From: Acidihalobacter_A sp037381185
GTDB taxonomy: Bacteria; Pseudomonadota; Gammaproteobacteria; DSM-5130; Acidihalobacteraceae
DNA: 57,386 nt
Assembly (NCBI RefSeq): GCF_037381185.1
Contig: NZ_JARRQY010000014.1
Location: forward strand, 1 to 57,386
Direction: 5' to 3'
A model generated the notes under the pieces. The model did not search any database. It saw nothing but the letters and a program-made list of their open reading frames with translations, and was not told where the DNA came from. This document shows, in pieces, positions 35,920-45,297 of the stretch. The first letter of the stretch is position 1; each line of letters starts with the position of its first letter. Position numbers and translations under genes: made by a program.

Positions 35920-37260
35920 TCAGTCTCGCAACTTATGGTACGCAAGTGCCCGTTTACCCGTCTTGACACCCAATCCCGCAGGCGCTACAGCCGGAGCTCC
36001 AAGGCTCGCGGACTGGCGCTCCAGAGCAAAACGTCTCAGCAATGAGGACACAGCATAGATTTGGAACAGAAAATTAAAATACGCCTGCGGTAAAGCGCTG
36101 CCCGCCACCGTGAATGCGATCAGACTGACTTGAATGAATCCAGCGAGATCATACAACCACACACGATCCGGGTCTCCCCGGGCCAAGCGCCTGACACGCC
36201 CCAGGTACAACCAGGCAATCAGCAACATGAGCACGTACAGTGCAAAGCCAATCATGCCCTGTTCGGCCAGCACCTGGAACCAGATGCTGTGGATCGCCCT
36301 GCCGTGACTAATGTCGGGCGGACCGTATTGATCCCACATGCCTGCACTTGACCAAACGCCGAAGCCGCCGCCCAGCACCGGATGGTGCAGCGCGACATTG
36401 GTCGCGAACTGCCATGACTGCACGCGTCCCTGGAATGATCCGCCCTGTTCCGCCGAACCGGAAACCAGCCCATGCATACGCTCCGTCCAATGCGCAGGCA
36501 TGAAATTCAAGGCCAGCGGCAACAGTATCACCGTCGCGAGCAACAAACGGAAGCGTCTACGGCTCTTCCAGACCAGTGCAAACAACACCAAAGCCAGCGC
36601 GACCTGTCCTCCACGCGAATACGTGCCGAGGATTGACAGCACCATCAGCGCCATACCCAGCCCCAGCCCCCACCTTGTCCAGCGTGAGCGCGAGTGCAGT
36701 TGCAGATAGCGCATCAAGGGCAGCGTCATGCACATGACCAGGGCGAACTGGTTGCGGTCTCCATAAAAGGTTGCCCCCGGTCCTCTGACGATATAATGCC
36801 CGCCGTGCGCCAAGGTGAATACCCCACCCTTGATACCCCAGAAAGCGAAGGAAATCACGAAGGTCCAGATCAGCCAGTCCATGCGCTTGCGGGAATCGAC
36901 GAGCAGGATAATGAAGAACGCCAGCACGATGACCTTGAACAGTTGCACCCAATGCGGCCAAGCATAACCCGGCACAAACGAGAAATAAGTCGACACGCCA
37001 GTGAACAGCGCGAAACTCAGCATCAATACTGTCAACGCATCCCAACGTATGGCCTGCAGCTTGTTGGCATGGATGATAGAGGAAACGATCGTCACCAGAG
37101 CGATCAGGTATACCCAGTGAATCGACGCTGCCAGTCCCCAGGCGAAGCGGTACGGATTCATATCGCTGAACAACACCCACAGAAGCAAGCCGATGAACGG
37201 CTCGACAAACGCCATCGGCAACGTCCCTAGAACGAACAGAATCAGCAGAAGAGAACGCAT
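35920..37260 (-). CDS. O-antigen ligase/polymerase-like protein, exosortase A system-associated
   Basis: Multi-pass membrane protein (446 residues) of the WaaL/Wzy superfamily, similar to the putative O-glycosylation ligase linked to exosortase A (TIGR03097 type). It opens RSLLLILFVLGTLPMAFVEPFIGLLLW and has about ten to twelve helices. A large periplasmic loop contains FYGDRNQFALVM, TYSRGG and HHPVLGGGFGVW, with HSIWFQVLAEQG, matching the conserved Wzy_C region. It may polymerise EPS or glycosylate a protein. The ATG at 37260 lies 1 bp after the upstream gene's stop and has GGATGGG before it, so the much longer frame to 37395 is rejected. Confidence 0.9.
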   Translation of the reverse strand: MRSLLLILFVLGTLPMAFVEPFIGLLLWVLFSDMNPYRFAWGLAASIHWVYLIALVTIVSSIIHANKLQAIRWDALTVLMLSFALFTGVSTYFSFVPGYAWPHWVQLFKVIVLAFFIILLVDSRKRMDWLIWTFVISFAFWGIKGGVFTLAHGGHYIVRGPGATFYGDRNQFALVMCMTLPLMRYLQLHSRSRWTRWGLGLGMALMVLSILGTYSRGGQVALALVLFALVWKSRRRFRLLLATVILLPLALNFMPAHWTERMHGLVSGSAEQGGSFQGRVQSWQFATNVALHHPVLGGGFGVWSSAGMWDQYGPPDISHGRAIHSIWFQVLAEQGMIGFALYVLMLLIAWLYLGRVRRLARGDPDRVWLYDLAGFIQVSLIAFTVAGSALPQAYFNFLFQIYAVSSLLRRFALERQSASLGAPAVAPAGLGVKTGKRALAYHKLRD

Positions 37261-37261
37261 C

Positions 37262-38380
37262 TCAACCCATCCTTCGCCGCAGCAGCAGTGCGTCAAGCAT
37301 GAACTTAGCTGCCCAACTTGGATAGCGATACCGCATGTAACCGCCATCCACTGGATGCGAGCCCTTGATGCCGCCAGCCACACCGGCGAGACCATTTATT
37401 CTCAACGTTCGTAGATTGAACCCAAGCGCCCTGTGGACCGCCGGCAGAAATCCGGCCTCGCCGGTCAGCTCCACCAGACGCATCCACACTATGGCGATCT
37501 GTGCATTCCCGGTCAGGCAACTCCAGCGCGCAGCCCCGTTCCAGTCGGCGTCGAGACGCCCCGGCAGCGCGCCGTCCTTATGTTGCACCTTCGCCAGGGC
37601 CCGCGCCGCCGTCAGTACCGTATCCAGGCCACGACCACCGTCCAGCGCCGCCACCTCCAGAATCCCGCGCAGAGCGTAAGCGATGGTGTGCGTGAGCGGG
37701 CGCGTATTGTCCTCCAGGCAGTTGTCCGGCAGCCAGCCGTTGGGATGGGCACGGCTCAGCGCCCAGTCCACATTGCGCCGCGCCGCCTCCAGGTAGCGGG
37801 GATCCGACAGCACCTGCGACACCCGTCCCAACCCAAAAGCTGTGCGCGTGTTGTACGTATTCAGCGTATGCATTGCGAACGGCGAGCCGAAACGCCGCCA
37901 GGCGCCGTCCTCGTCCTGGGCCGAGAGTAACCAGTCGGCTGCGCGATGCAGCGCCTTGCGATAGCGCTCTACACCCGTTTCCTCAAACGCCCGCGCCCAA
38001 CCGAACAGCACCTGGCCAGTATTGAACACCGTGGGACTGACTTGTGGCGCGTTCATCAAGCCTGCACGAACCCCTCCGTCCGGCAGTTGCACTTCGCACT
38101 CCCAATCGGCCATGCGCAATGCACGTTCGCGATACTCCGGCTCCTGCCCGGCCTGCGCATAATCGCAGAGCGTTGGAATGATATAACCGGTCGTCTCCGG
38201 ATAAGCCGCAGCCCAATCCGCTCGGCGCAGATCGTAGTACGCGCAGACCCCACCACAGCCGCTGGCATCCTGTGCCGCAGCCAGCCAACGTGCCAAGGCC
38301 TTACAGGCTGCGTCGGCTTCCGGCTTGGCGCGCGGCAACGGCAGGCGGTCGCGCAGGGCATGAAGTCGCGGTATCGTCAT
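37262..38380 (-). CDS. Alpha/alpha-toroid protein (six-hairpin glycosidase or prenyltransferase-like fold)
   Basis: A 372-residue protein without a signal peptide. It is made of repeated helical hairpins with W, Y and G-rich turns, for example TTGYIIPTLCDYAQ, WECEVQLPDGGVRAG, AADWLLSAQDEDGAWRRFG, LEDNTRPLTHTIAYALRGILE and GALPGRLDADWNG. This pattern fits alpha/alpha-toroid folds such as terpene cyclase-like or GH88/GH105-like proteins. Neither a catalytic DxDD nor a clear hydrolase motif can be assigned. The gene overlaps the ATP-grasp gene by 4 bp (ATGA) and touches the ligase gene, so these three probably act in one pathway. It could be a cytoplasmic glycosidase, epimerase or lyase; function unresolved. 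Confidence 0.6.
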   Translation of the reverse strand: MTIPRLHALRDRLPLPRAKPEADAACKALARWLAAAQDASGCGGVCAYYDLRRADWAAAYPETTGYIIPTLCDYAQAGQEPEYRERALRMADWECEVQLPDGGVRAGLMNAPQVSPTVFNTGQVLFGWARAFEETGVERYRKALHRAADWLLSAQDEDGAWRRFGSPFAMHTLNTYNTRTAFGLGRVSQVLSDPRYLEAARRNVDWALSRAHPNGWLPDNCLEDNTRPLTHTIAYALRGILEVAALDGGRGLDTVLTAARALAKVQHKDGALPGRLDADWNGAARWSCLTGNAQIAIVWMRLVELTGEAGFLPAVHRALGFNLRTLRINGLAGVAGGIKGSHPVDGGYMRYRYPSWAAKFMLDALLLRRRMG

Positions 38381-39585
38381 CCGCCTGTCGGCCTAACGCC
38401 CGCGGCGACGCGACAGAGTCCGATGCGTCCAGCCAGACGTCGCCAGTTGCGGTCCAAAGAAGGTCCCGGATCCGAGGATCGCCACAGCGCATCGTAGACA
38501 CGGCCATGCGCAAGCGGCCAGCCCTGCACCGACTGGCCGACGGTCTGCGACGATTGCCGGTCGGCATCGCCATCACGCCAAATAGCGCGGCGATCCCGAC
38601 CGGAAACAAACTCAGTGGCCCTACCGAGGGCGCCGAGATAATACGCATACGGCAGATTAATACCATTCAGCGTTGCCACCTCTTCCTGGTAATCGGAACG
38701 TCCCACGGTCGGTTCGATCGCGACGAATTCACCGGTAGCCGCATGCCGCTTGTATTCCATGCTCGCGAGTCCAGACATGCCGACCCGTTTGAAAAAGCTT
38801 GCCGTCGCTTCCGTCAATTTCACAACATGCTCGGGAGCGGACGTGCAGGATGCCGTTCCGCCCACATTGGGCGGCCAGGAGCGGATCTTGCGACCGACGA
38901 AACTGCACTCTAACCGCCCTTCCGACGACAGGTGCTGCAAACAGAAATAGATGTCCGAATCGTTGCCTGGAATCCACTCCTGCACGATGACATCGGGAAG
39001 CACATCGAGTATGCGCTCGATCAGCTGCCGGGCCTGCCCCGGATCGTCAACGAGGTATGCCTTGCGATACAGGCGTTCGTACTGCGGCGCGTGCAATGCC
39101 GGCTTGACGACGAGGGGAGGCGTCAAGACCAGCGCTGTCTCGATATCCCCGGGTTCGCGCACGTTCACCGTCCCCGGAATTCGCAAACCGGTTTGTTCGG
39201 CAAGGCGTGCGAACCCCTCCTTGTGCATCAGTGTCTCGAGCAACCCGCCGGACGGCAAGACGAAGCGGAACAGGCCGTGCAAATCCTCCAACGCCCCAGC
39301 AACGGTGCGCACAGTCCGCTCCTGTGTCAGAACGAGCACGGGGCGGCACCCCGTAAACCGTCCCTGGCCAAGCTCGACCAAGTCCCGCAGTAGAGAGTCA
39401 CCTTCGAGAGCGGAAAGCTGCAGGCGGCTCGCATAGCGTGTGCGCAGTTCGAAGCGCCGAATATCGGTATCCGCAAGATAAACGGGAACACTCTCGCTGC
39501 CCAGGCTGCGTGCCACACCGAGTCCGTTCAGGCCGCTGCCAAGCACCAATGCCGGCACGCTCGGCCGCGAGCCGTCACGGTTCAC
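38377..39585 (-). CDS. ATP-grasp domain protein (carboxylate-amine ligase-like)
   Basis: A 402-residue cytoplasmic protein with an N-terminal Rossmann-like PreATP domain (PALVLGSGLNGLGVARSLG), an ATP-grasp core (PPLVVKPALHA, VIVQEWIPGNDSDIYF) and an acidic metal region (FVAIEPTVGRSDYQEEVA). ATP-grasp enzymes join a carboxylate, via an acyl phosphate, to an amine or similar group. This one could decorate an EPS sugar with an amino acid or another group. It starts at a GTG (39585) after a GAGAGG ribosome-binding site, overlapping the upstream GT4 by 11 bp. A longer frame to 39663 would run inside that gene and is rejected. It overlaps the downstream toroid gene by 4 bp. Confidence 0.8.
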   Translation of the reverse strand: MNRDGSRPSVPALVLGSGLNGLGVARSLGSESVPVYLADTDIRRFELRTRYASRLQLSALEGDSLLRDLVELGQGRFTGCRPVLVLTQERTVRTVAGALEDLHGLFRFVLPSGGLLETLMHKEGFARLAEQTGLRIPGTVNVREPGDIETALVLTPPLVVKPALHAPQYERLYRKAYLVDDPGQARQLIERILDVLPDVIVQEWIPGNDSDIYFCLQHLSSEGRLECSFVGRKIRSWPPNVGGTASCTSAPEHVVKLTEATASFFKRVGMSGLASMEYKRHAATGEFVAIEPTVGRSDYQEEVATLNGINLPYAYYLGALGRATEFVSGRDRRAIWRDGDADRQSSQTVGQSVQGWPLAHGRVYDALWRSSDPGPSLDRNWRRLAGRIGLCRVAAGVRPTGG

Positions 39586-40768
39586 CGGTGGCCTCTCTTG
39601 TCGCCGCTCGTTCACTCCTACGATCGACCGACTGCTCGGCGACATCGAGCACGACTTTGGCATTTGCGCGCCAAGTCAATCCAAGCTCAGAGATAGTCGC
39701 CGTCGCTGCTTCGCCGAGTCGGGCGCGCAACGACTCATCTGTCGCCAACCGGACAATCGCCGCTGCGCGCTGCGCCGGCTTTTCCGGATCGAACAGCAGA
39801 GCGTTGGCTTCATGCGTCAGGATTTCCCTGATGTTCTCACTGGCCGGCGCCACGATCGCACAGCCTGCGGCGAGATATTCGAAAAGTTTAAGCGGTGAGG
39901 CATAGGGCACGACCGCGGGTTGCAACGCCACGTCGAATGCCACGACGTGCGAGGGGACCTGCTCGCGTTCCACCACACCGGTAAAAGTCACGCGGTCCGC
40001 CACCCCGAGGGTGTCAGCCCTGGCCTCCAGCGCAGGGCGAGCGGGACCGTCCCCGACCAGCAACAAGTGCAGGTTCAAATCGGGATGTTGCGCCATGAGA
40101 TCGAGGATGCTCTCCAAGCCGTGCCACTCCCGCACGAACCCGGTGAAACCGAGCACCAGGCGGCCGTCGAGGCCCAGGCGACACTTAGCCTCCGCGCGTA
40201 CGGGCAAGGTGAGGTACTGCTGCGGATCGATACCGTTGGGTGTCACGCTGATGCGCTGAAGGGGCACACCCTCGCGCCCGATGCGCTGCGCGAGAACCGA
40301 AGTCACCGTGAAAACGTGATCCGCCCCGCGCCAGGCCTGTCGCTCGCTCCAGCGCGCCAATCCGCGCAGCGCAATGCCGCCGTAGCGGCTGCGCTCATCG
40401 AGCAAGGGAGCGTTGACCTCAAGCAGCAGCGGCACACCGAAACGCTTCCGTGCCCACGCCCCGGACACGAAGAATAGATTGTAGCGCTCGTAAATCACAT
40501 CGGGCCGATGCTCGGCTATCGCGCGGCGCAGCCGACGGTAATCATGCGCGCTGTAGGCGAGTTCCAGCACCTCGTAAAGCGCCCGTGGCAACCATCTTTT
40601 GAGCGCCGAGACAAAACCGGTTTCCCCTCCGAAGGATTGCTGCTCGACGGACCTGGGGCCGACCACGACCACTTCGGCTCCTTCCTGCTCCAAGGCCCGA
40701 ATGAGTTCGGCGATATGGACGAACTGTCCGTCCTTGGAACCGATGCGGTGATGATAGAGAATTTTCAT
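39575..40768 (-). CDS. Glycosyltransferase, GT4 family (exosortase-locus type)
   Basis: GT-B glycosyltransferase (397 residues). It opens MKILYHHRIGSKDGQFVHIAELI, a beginning seen in exosortase-linked transferases, followed by VIYERYNLFF and LLEVNAPLLDE. The C-terminal domain has ITVTPNGID-like ISVTPNGIDPQQY, VLGFTGFVREWHGLE, LLLVGDGPARP and the donor motif ASPLKLFEYLAAGCAIVAP with NALLFDPEKP. The ATG at 40768 overlaps the previous gene's stop by 4 bp (ATGA) and has GGGGGG before it; a start 24 bp upstream is less likely. It overlaps the ATP-grasp gene by 11 bp. The sugar transferred is unknown. Confidence 0.9.
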   Translation of the reverse strand: MKILYHHRIGSKDGQFVHIAELIRALEQEGAEVVVVGPRSVEQQSFGGETGFVSALKRWLPRALYEVLELAYSAHDYRRLRRAIAEHRPDVIYERYNLFFVSGAWARKRFGVPLLLEVNAPLLDERSRYGGIALRGLARWSERQAWRGADHVFTVTSVLAQRIGREGVPLQRISVTPNGIDPQQYLTLPVRAEAKCRLGLDGRLVLGFTGFVREWHGLESILDLMAQHPDLNLHLLLVGDGPARPALEARADTLGVADRVTFTGVVEREQVPSHVVAFDVALQPAVVPYASPLKLFEYLAAGCAIVAPASENIREILTHEANALLFDPEKPAQRAAAIVRLATDESLRARLGEAATATISELGLTWRANAKVVLDVAEQSVDRRSERAATREATGEP

Positions 40769-41973
40769 CGGAGCCCCCCATCTCCATCGCAAATACGCCG
40801 GAACAGAGCAAGTTGCCCGGCGCTGGTATCCTCCCAGCTAAAACGCTGTGCATATTCCCGCACCGCATCCTGTCCCGGATGTGCATCGAGAAGTGCAACG
40901 ATGGCATCAACCAGTGCCTCCGGTTCCCGAGCCGACGCCACGCGTCCAGCCACGGCCTCAGCCAGCACCTCGCTCACCCCTTCGGCGTCACAAGCGACCA
41001 CCGGGGTACCGCAAGCCAATGATTCAAGCACTACGTTGGGCATGCCTTCGCGGCTCGAGGCCAGCACCGAAACGTTCGCCGCGGAAAAATAGCGTGCCAG
41101 ATCGTCGTGAGCCACGGGGCCGAGAAAACGAACTCGCGCACCCAGGCCAAGTGTTTCCGCCTGACGCCGGAGAGCTCCCTCAAGGGGACCTTCGCCTGCA
41201 ATCAGCAGAGTTGCATCGGGCAGACGTTGAAGCGCCTGCAAGGTTACATGATGTCCCTTGCGCTCGATCAGGCTACCGACAGACAGCAACACGGTTCCCT
41301 CGATTCCGAGTTCTGAGCGCAACGCCGCACCAGCCTCGACTTGAGGTCGAAAAAGCTCGAGATCCACACCATTGCGCAACACGACGATCCTCTTGCGGTC
41401 CACCCCCAGACTGACGAGGTGCTCCCCCAAGGCCGCGGACACCGATATCAGCCCAGCCGCACGTTCAGCGGCCCAGCAAAGCTGCCGCTTTGGCAATGGG
41501 TAACGGGGAATCCAGTTCACATCCGTTCCGCGCGAGGTTACCGTCACCGGTTTTCCGAGACGTTCACCGAGCCAGACCGCAGCCACGCCGTCGGGATAGA
41601 AGTAATGCGCGTCGATCAGATCAAATCCCCCGTTCTGCTGTTCGATCCGACGCAGCACCGGCAGCAAGGCGCGCGCCATAAGCCATGGAGCCACGCTCAT
41701 CCCGACTTTGGGAAGAACAGGGTAACGCGGGTGCAACACTCGCAGGCCATGTCGCTTCTCTTCCCGTGGAACATCGGCATACTGCGCATAGCGGCCAAAA
41801 CGTGAATTCCGCGAGGGAAACCAAGGAACCGGCGCCAGAACGGTGACCGACACGCCTCCCGCCTCCACCAGATGACGCAGGCGCTCTTCTACGAAAACCC
41901 CATGGCGCGGCTGTACGGCATTTGGATACAGGCTGGAGAACGTCAGAATCCTCAGTGTACGGCGCGTATCCAT
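40765..41973 (-). CDS. Glycosyltransferase, GT4 family
   Basis: GT-B retaining glycosyltransferase (402 residues). It opens LRILTFSSLYPNAVQPRHGVFVEERL, with VLAPVPWFP, DLIDAHYFYPDGVAA and VTVTSRGTDVN for the acceptor domain. The donor domain has ISVSAALGEHL, LRNGVDLELFRP, LLSVGSLIERKGH, LLIAGEGPLE and SSREGMPNVVLESLACGTPVVACDAEGVSEVL with an intact E-x7-E. The ATG at 41973 is chosen because it starts at the family's first strand, although the frame is open to 42066. A 211-bp gap without a recognised gene separates it from the amidotransferase, so an internal promoter is possible. It is coupled by 4 bp to the next GT4. Confidence 0.92.
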   Translation of the reverse strand: MDTRRTLRILTFSSLYPNAVQPRHGVFVEERLRHLVEAGGVSVTVLAPVPWFPSRNSRFGRYAQYADVPREEKRHGLRVLHPRYPVLPKVGMSVAPWLMARALLPVLRRIEQQNGGFDLIDAHYFYPDGVAAVWLGERLGKPVTVTSRGTDVNWIPRYPLPKRQLCWAAERAAGLISVSAALGEHLVSLGVDRKRIVVLRNGVDLELFRPQVEAGAALRSELGIEGTVLLSVGSLIERKGHHVTLQALQRLPDATLLIAGEGPLEGALRRQAETLGLGARVRFLGPVAHDDLARYFSAANVSVLASSREGMPNVVLESLACGTPVVACDAEGVSEVLAEAVAGRVASAREPEALVDAIVALLDAHPGQDAVREYAQRFSWEDTSAGQLALFRRICDGDGGLR

Positions 41974-42184
41974 TCGTCCATCAACCAAAGTGTTCGTAAT
42001 CGAGTGTGCCCCATTCGGAAACTCTTCAAAGCCCACAACGCCCCCTGGCAGCCTCCTCAGCTGCATCTGCCGGGCGAGGCATCATAACCGCCCCCGCATG
42101 CACGGCATCGAGTTGACCGGAACGGGGCCGACGAATATCAAACCACACTCTGCACAATTTTCAGCTTAGTAACTGGCTCACGCA

Positions 42185-44122
42185 TCAGGCCTGCCGCCTG
42201 ATGTTCGGTGCCTCGGCCGGAACAAAGCGTTGGGGAGACAACCGCTCCAGCGATCCGTTGAGCATCAGCAAACTCCACAGCACCGTGCCATGATCGCCGA
42301 CGCCGCTCTGATGCTCCCGCCACAACGCCTGCAAAGCATCCATATCGAAGAATCCGGAACCCGCCAGGGCCGAATCGCCCAATACCTGCTCGAAAGGCTC
42401 GACCAGCGGCCCTCGGAACCACTGTTTGAGCGGCACGGCAAAGCCTTGTTTACGGCGATAGATGATCTCGTGCGGCAGATCGCGTTCCAGCGCGCGCTTG
42501 AGCAGATATTTGCCCTCGCCGTCATGAATCTTGTGCCGCCTCGGCAACGCCATACCCCACTCCACCACCCGATGATCGAGCAGCGGCACGCGGACTTCCA
42601 GTGCATGCGCCATACTGGCCCGATCCACCTTGGTCAGGATGTCGCCGGGCAGCCAGGTCTTGAGATCGAGATACTGGGCGATTCGCAAGGGATCGTCGGT
42701 CGGCGCACGGCGGGCATGCTCACGGAACAGTTCAAGCGCGCTGTAACCCTGTAGTTCGCTGCGAAAGCGCGCGCTGTACAGTCGCTGGCGCACCGACTGC
42801 GGTATCGAGGAAACGGTGTGGAAATAGGCTTCGACCGTATCGCGCGCCAAGGCCTGCAGTGTGGTCTTCGCGCGCAGCACCTGCGGTGCCCAGTCCGCCT
42901 TCGGGTACAGCCGTCCGAGCACGCCGAACACCGGCTTGCGCAACCCTGCGGGCAACAATTCCCGGACCCGGCTCTCGCGCAGATGCCAACGGTAGCGGCG
43001 GTAGCCGGCGAACACCTCGTCGCCACCGTCCCCGGACAGCGCCACCTTGACCCGCCGCCGCGCCAGCTCGCAGACCGCGTAGGTCGGCAACGCCGAACTA
43101 TCCGCGAACGGCGCATCGTAGACCTCGGCCAGGCGGCCGAACATCTCATGGCCTGCGGCGTGCACGATACGCTCGTCATGATCCGTGGCGAAGTGCTGCG
43201 CCACCTGTCGCGAGTACTTTGTCTCATCGAAAGCCGGATCGTCGAAACCGATGGCGCAGGTCTGCACCGCCGCGGGCATCGCCTCCGACATCAGCGCCAC
43301 CACTGCGCTCGAATCCACGCCGCCGGACAGGAACGCCCCCAACGGCACGTCGGCAACCAGGCGCAGGCGCACGGCGTCAACCAAACGCTCGCGTAACGCC
43401 TCGGCCTGCTCGCCTTCACCGCCCTCGCGGCGGGCCTCCAGGTCGACATCCCAGTACGGCTGCGGCGCCGGCTCGGACTCCCCCGCACGAAAGCACAGGG
43501 TATGGGCCGGAGGCAGCGTGCATACGCGCTTGAGGATCGAACGCGGATCCGGCACATAGCCCAGCGCAAGATATTCCTCGATGGCCAACGGATCGAGCTC
43601 GCGCTCCAGCCCCGGGTGCACGAGCAGCGCCTTGAGTTCCGAACCGAAGACGAAATCACCCTCGCGGGTGAAGCCGTAGTACAGCGGCTTGATACCCAGG
43701 CGGTCGCGCACTAGGTGCAGTTCGCGCGTTTCGCCGTCCCACAGCGCGAAGGCGAACATGCCGATGAAACGCTCGACGCAGGCCCGCCCCCAGGCACGCC
43801 ATGCCTGCAGCAGCACCTCGGTGTCGGAATGGCCCTCGAACTCGTAGCCTATGCCGGCGAGTTCCTGTTTCAACTCGCGGAAGTTGTAGATTTCGCCGTT
43901 ATAACTCAGCACCCAGCGACCATCGCCGCCGACCATCGGCTGACGGCCATGGACCAGATCGATGATGGACAGGCGGCGGTGCACGATGCCCACACCCGGC
44001 GCGGCATACACGCCGGACTGGTCCGGACCGCGGTGCGCGAGGGACTCTCCCATCCGTTCGAGAAAACCGCGCTCCGGCGTGCGTTCCACCGTACTGCATA
44101 CGATGCCCGCGATTCCGCACAT
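42185..44122 (-). CDS. XrtA/PEP-CTERM system amidotransferase (asparagine synthase-like)
   Basis: Glutamine-dependent amidotransferase (645 residues) of the asparagine synthetase class linked to exosortase A (TIGR03108 type). The N-terminus MCGIAGIV supplies the nucleophilic cysteine 2 of the glutaminase domain, with HRRLSIIDL, SYNGEIYNF and HSDTEVLL. The synthetase domain has the pyrophosphate loop LSGGVDSSAV, YSRQVAQ, ALSGDGGDEVFAGYRRY and DILTKVDRASMAHALEVRVPLLDH. All active-site elements are intact. In EPS loci such enzymes probably amidate a uronic acid or another carboxylate, not aspartate. It begins 2 bp after the upstream glycosyltransferase stop. The exact substrate is unknown. Confidence 0.95.
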   Translation of the reverse strand: MCGIAGIVCSTVERTPERGFLERMGESLAHRGPDQSGVYAAPGVGIVHRRLSIIDLVHGRQPMVGGDGRWVLSYNGEIYNFRELKQELAGIGYEFEGHSDTEVLLQAWRAWGRACVERFIGMFAFALWDGETRELHLVRDRLGIKPLYYGFTREGDFVFGSELKALLVHPGLERELDPLAIEEYLALGYVPDPRSILKRVCTLPPAHTLCFRAGESEPAPQPYWDVDLEARREGGEGEQAEALRERLVDAVRLRLVADVPLGAFLSGGVDSSAVVALMSEAMPAAVQTCAIGFDDPAFDETKYSRQVAQHFATDHDERIVHAAGHEMFGRLAEVYDAPFADSSALPTYAVCELARRRVKVALSGDGGDEVFAGYRRYRWHLRESRVRELLPAGLRKPVFGVLGRLYPKADWAPQVLRAKTTLQALARDTVEAYFHTVSSIPQSVRQRLYSARFRSELQGYSALELFREHARRAPTDDPLRIAQYLDLKTWLPGDILTKVDRASMAHALEVRVPLLDHRVVEWGMALPRRHKIHDGEGKYLLKRALERDLPHEIIYRRKQGFAVPLKQWFRGPLVEPFEQVLGDSALAGSGFFDMDALQALWREHQSGVGDHGTVLWSLLMLNGSLERLSPQRFVPAEAPNIRRQA

Positions 44123-44124
44123 TT

Positions 44125-45297
44125 CTACGCCGCCCCCCTGCGTTCGACCGTGGCCGATCTGCCGTCCAGAACATCATCGTACAGTTGCCGATAGCGCCCT
44201 ACCATGCTTTCCAGGGAAAACTCCGCCCGCATGCGTGCCCGGCCGGCTTCGCCATGTGTGCTCGCCAACGCCGGGCTCTCGCGATAGCCGGCCAACGCCT
44301 CCGCCAATTCATCGACGGCGCCGGGCGCGACCAGCGCCCCCGTCGTGCCATCGACCACCACCTCCGGATTGCCTCCGACCCGCGTAGCCACCACCGGCAA
44401 GCCACTGGCCATGGCCTCGAGAATCGCGATCGACACTCCCTCTATGTGCGACGGCAGCGCGAACACGTCGAATGCAGCCAGCAACTGCGGCACATCCGAA
44501 CGGGCGCCGGTCAGCGTCACCTCGCGTTCCAAGCCCCGTGCGTGAATCAACGCCTCGAGCCTGGCCCGCTCGGGACCCTCGCCGACGATGAACAGCCGTG
44601 TATCGCGCGGCGATTCATGAACTGCGACCAGCTTGGAAACCGCCTCGATCAGCTGCGTCTGCGCCTTGACCGGATCGAGCCTGGCGACCGTGCCGACGAC
44701 AAAGGTTTCCGGAGCCACACCCAGGTGTTCTCGGACGCGGCTCCGCTCGCCCGCATCGTGCTGAAAACCCGCCGCCGCGACACCGTTATGGATACAGACG
44801 AGCTTGGCCGCGGGCACGCCGACCACCTGATGCAGCCAGTTCTCCAGATCAAGCGACACCGCCACGAAGCGGTCTATGAACGGGCGCACTACACGGCGCA
44901 GCCGCACATACCGGGCCGGAACGGCCTCGCGCCCGACCAGCCAACCATGCTCGGAGTGGATCACCCGGCAGCCCGCCAATCGCGCGATCGGCGCGACATC
45001 CAGCGTCGCCAGGTTGTACGTGTTGACCAAAACCGGCCGCAGGCGCCGCAGCAATCGCCACAATCGCCAGTAACTCGGCAAATCCTTGCCCTCACGCTTG
45101 CCCAGCGCGAATACCGCCACCTCCGGCGAACGGATTCGCGCTCGAAAGTCGCTGAAGTCGGTCAGGCAGATCACGGCATGGCGGTAAGGGCCGTCGCTCA
45201 TGCTGTTGATGAGATCGACCAACACGGTCTCCATGCCACCGTAATCCAGACGGTGGATCACATGGACGATCAGTGGCAGTCCATTCAAATCAGTCAC
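44125..45297 (-). CDS. PEP-CTERM/EpsH1 system-associated glycosyltransferase (GT4, TIGR03088-like)
   Basis: GT-B glycosyltransferase (390 residues) of the type found next to exosortase A. It opens LIVHVIHRLDYGGMETVLVDLINSM, with HAVICLTDFSDFRAR, VNTYNLATLDVAPIARL and IHSEHGW. The donor domain has VCIHNGVAA, VVGTVARLDPVKAQTQLIEAV, LFIVGEGPERARL, and PSHIEGVSIAILEAMASGLPVVATRVGGNPE with an intact E-x7-E. It starts at a GTG that overlaps the exosortase stop by 4 bp (GTGA), so translation is coupled. The sugar donor is unknown. Confidence 0.93.
   Translation of the reverse strand: MTDLNGLPLIVHVIHRLDYGGMETVLVDLINSMSDGPYRHAVICLTDFSDFRARIRSPEVAVFALGKREGKDLPSYWRLWRLLRRLRPVLVNTYNLATLDVAPIARLAGCRVIHSEHGWLVGREAVPARYVRLRRVVRPFIDRFVAVSLDLENWLHQVVGVPAAKLVCIHNGVAAAGFQHDAGERSRVREHLGVAPETFVVGTVARLDPVKAQTQLIEAVSKLVAVHESPRDTRLFIVGEGPERARLEALIHARGLEREVTLTGARSDVPQLLAAFDVFALPSHIEGVSIAILEAMASGLPVVATRVGGNPEVVVDGTTGALVAPGAVDELAEALAGYRESPALASTHGEAGRARMRAEFSLESMVGRYRQLYDDVLDGRSATVERRGAA

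Noticed and set aside
41974..42184. Possible sigma54 promoter before the GT4 gene (a GC-N10-CC pattern on the plus strand)
   Set aside because: The spacing is right but the flanking bases match neither TGGCAC nor TTGC, and such spacing is common by chance in GC-rich DNA.
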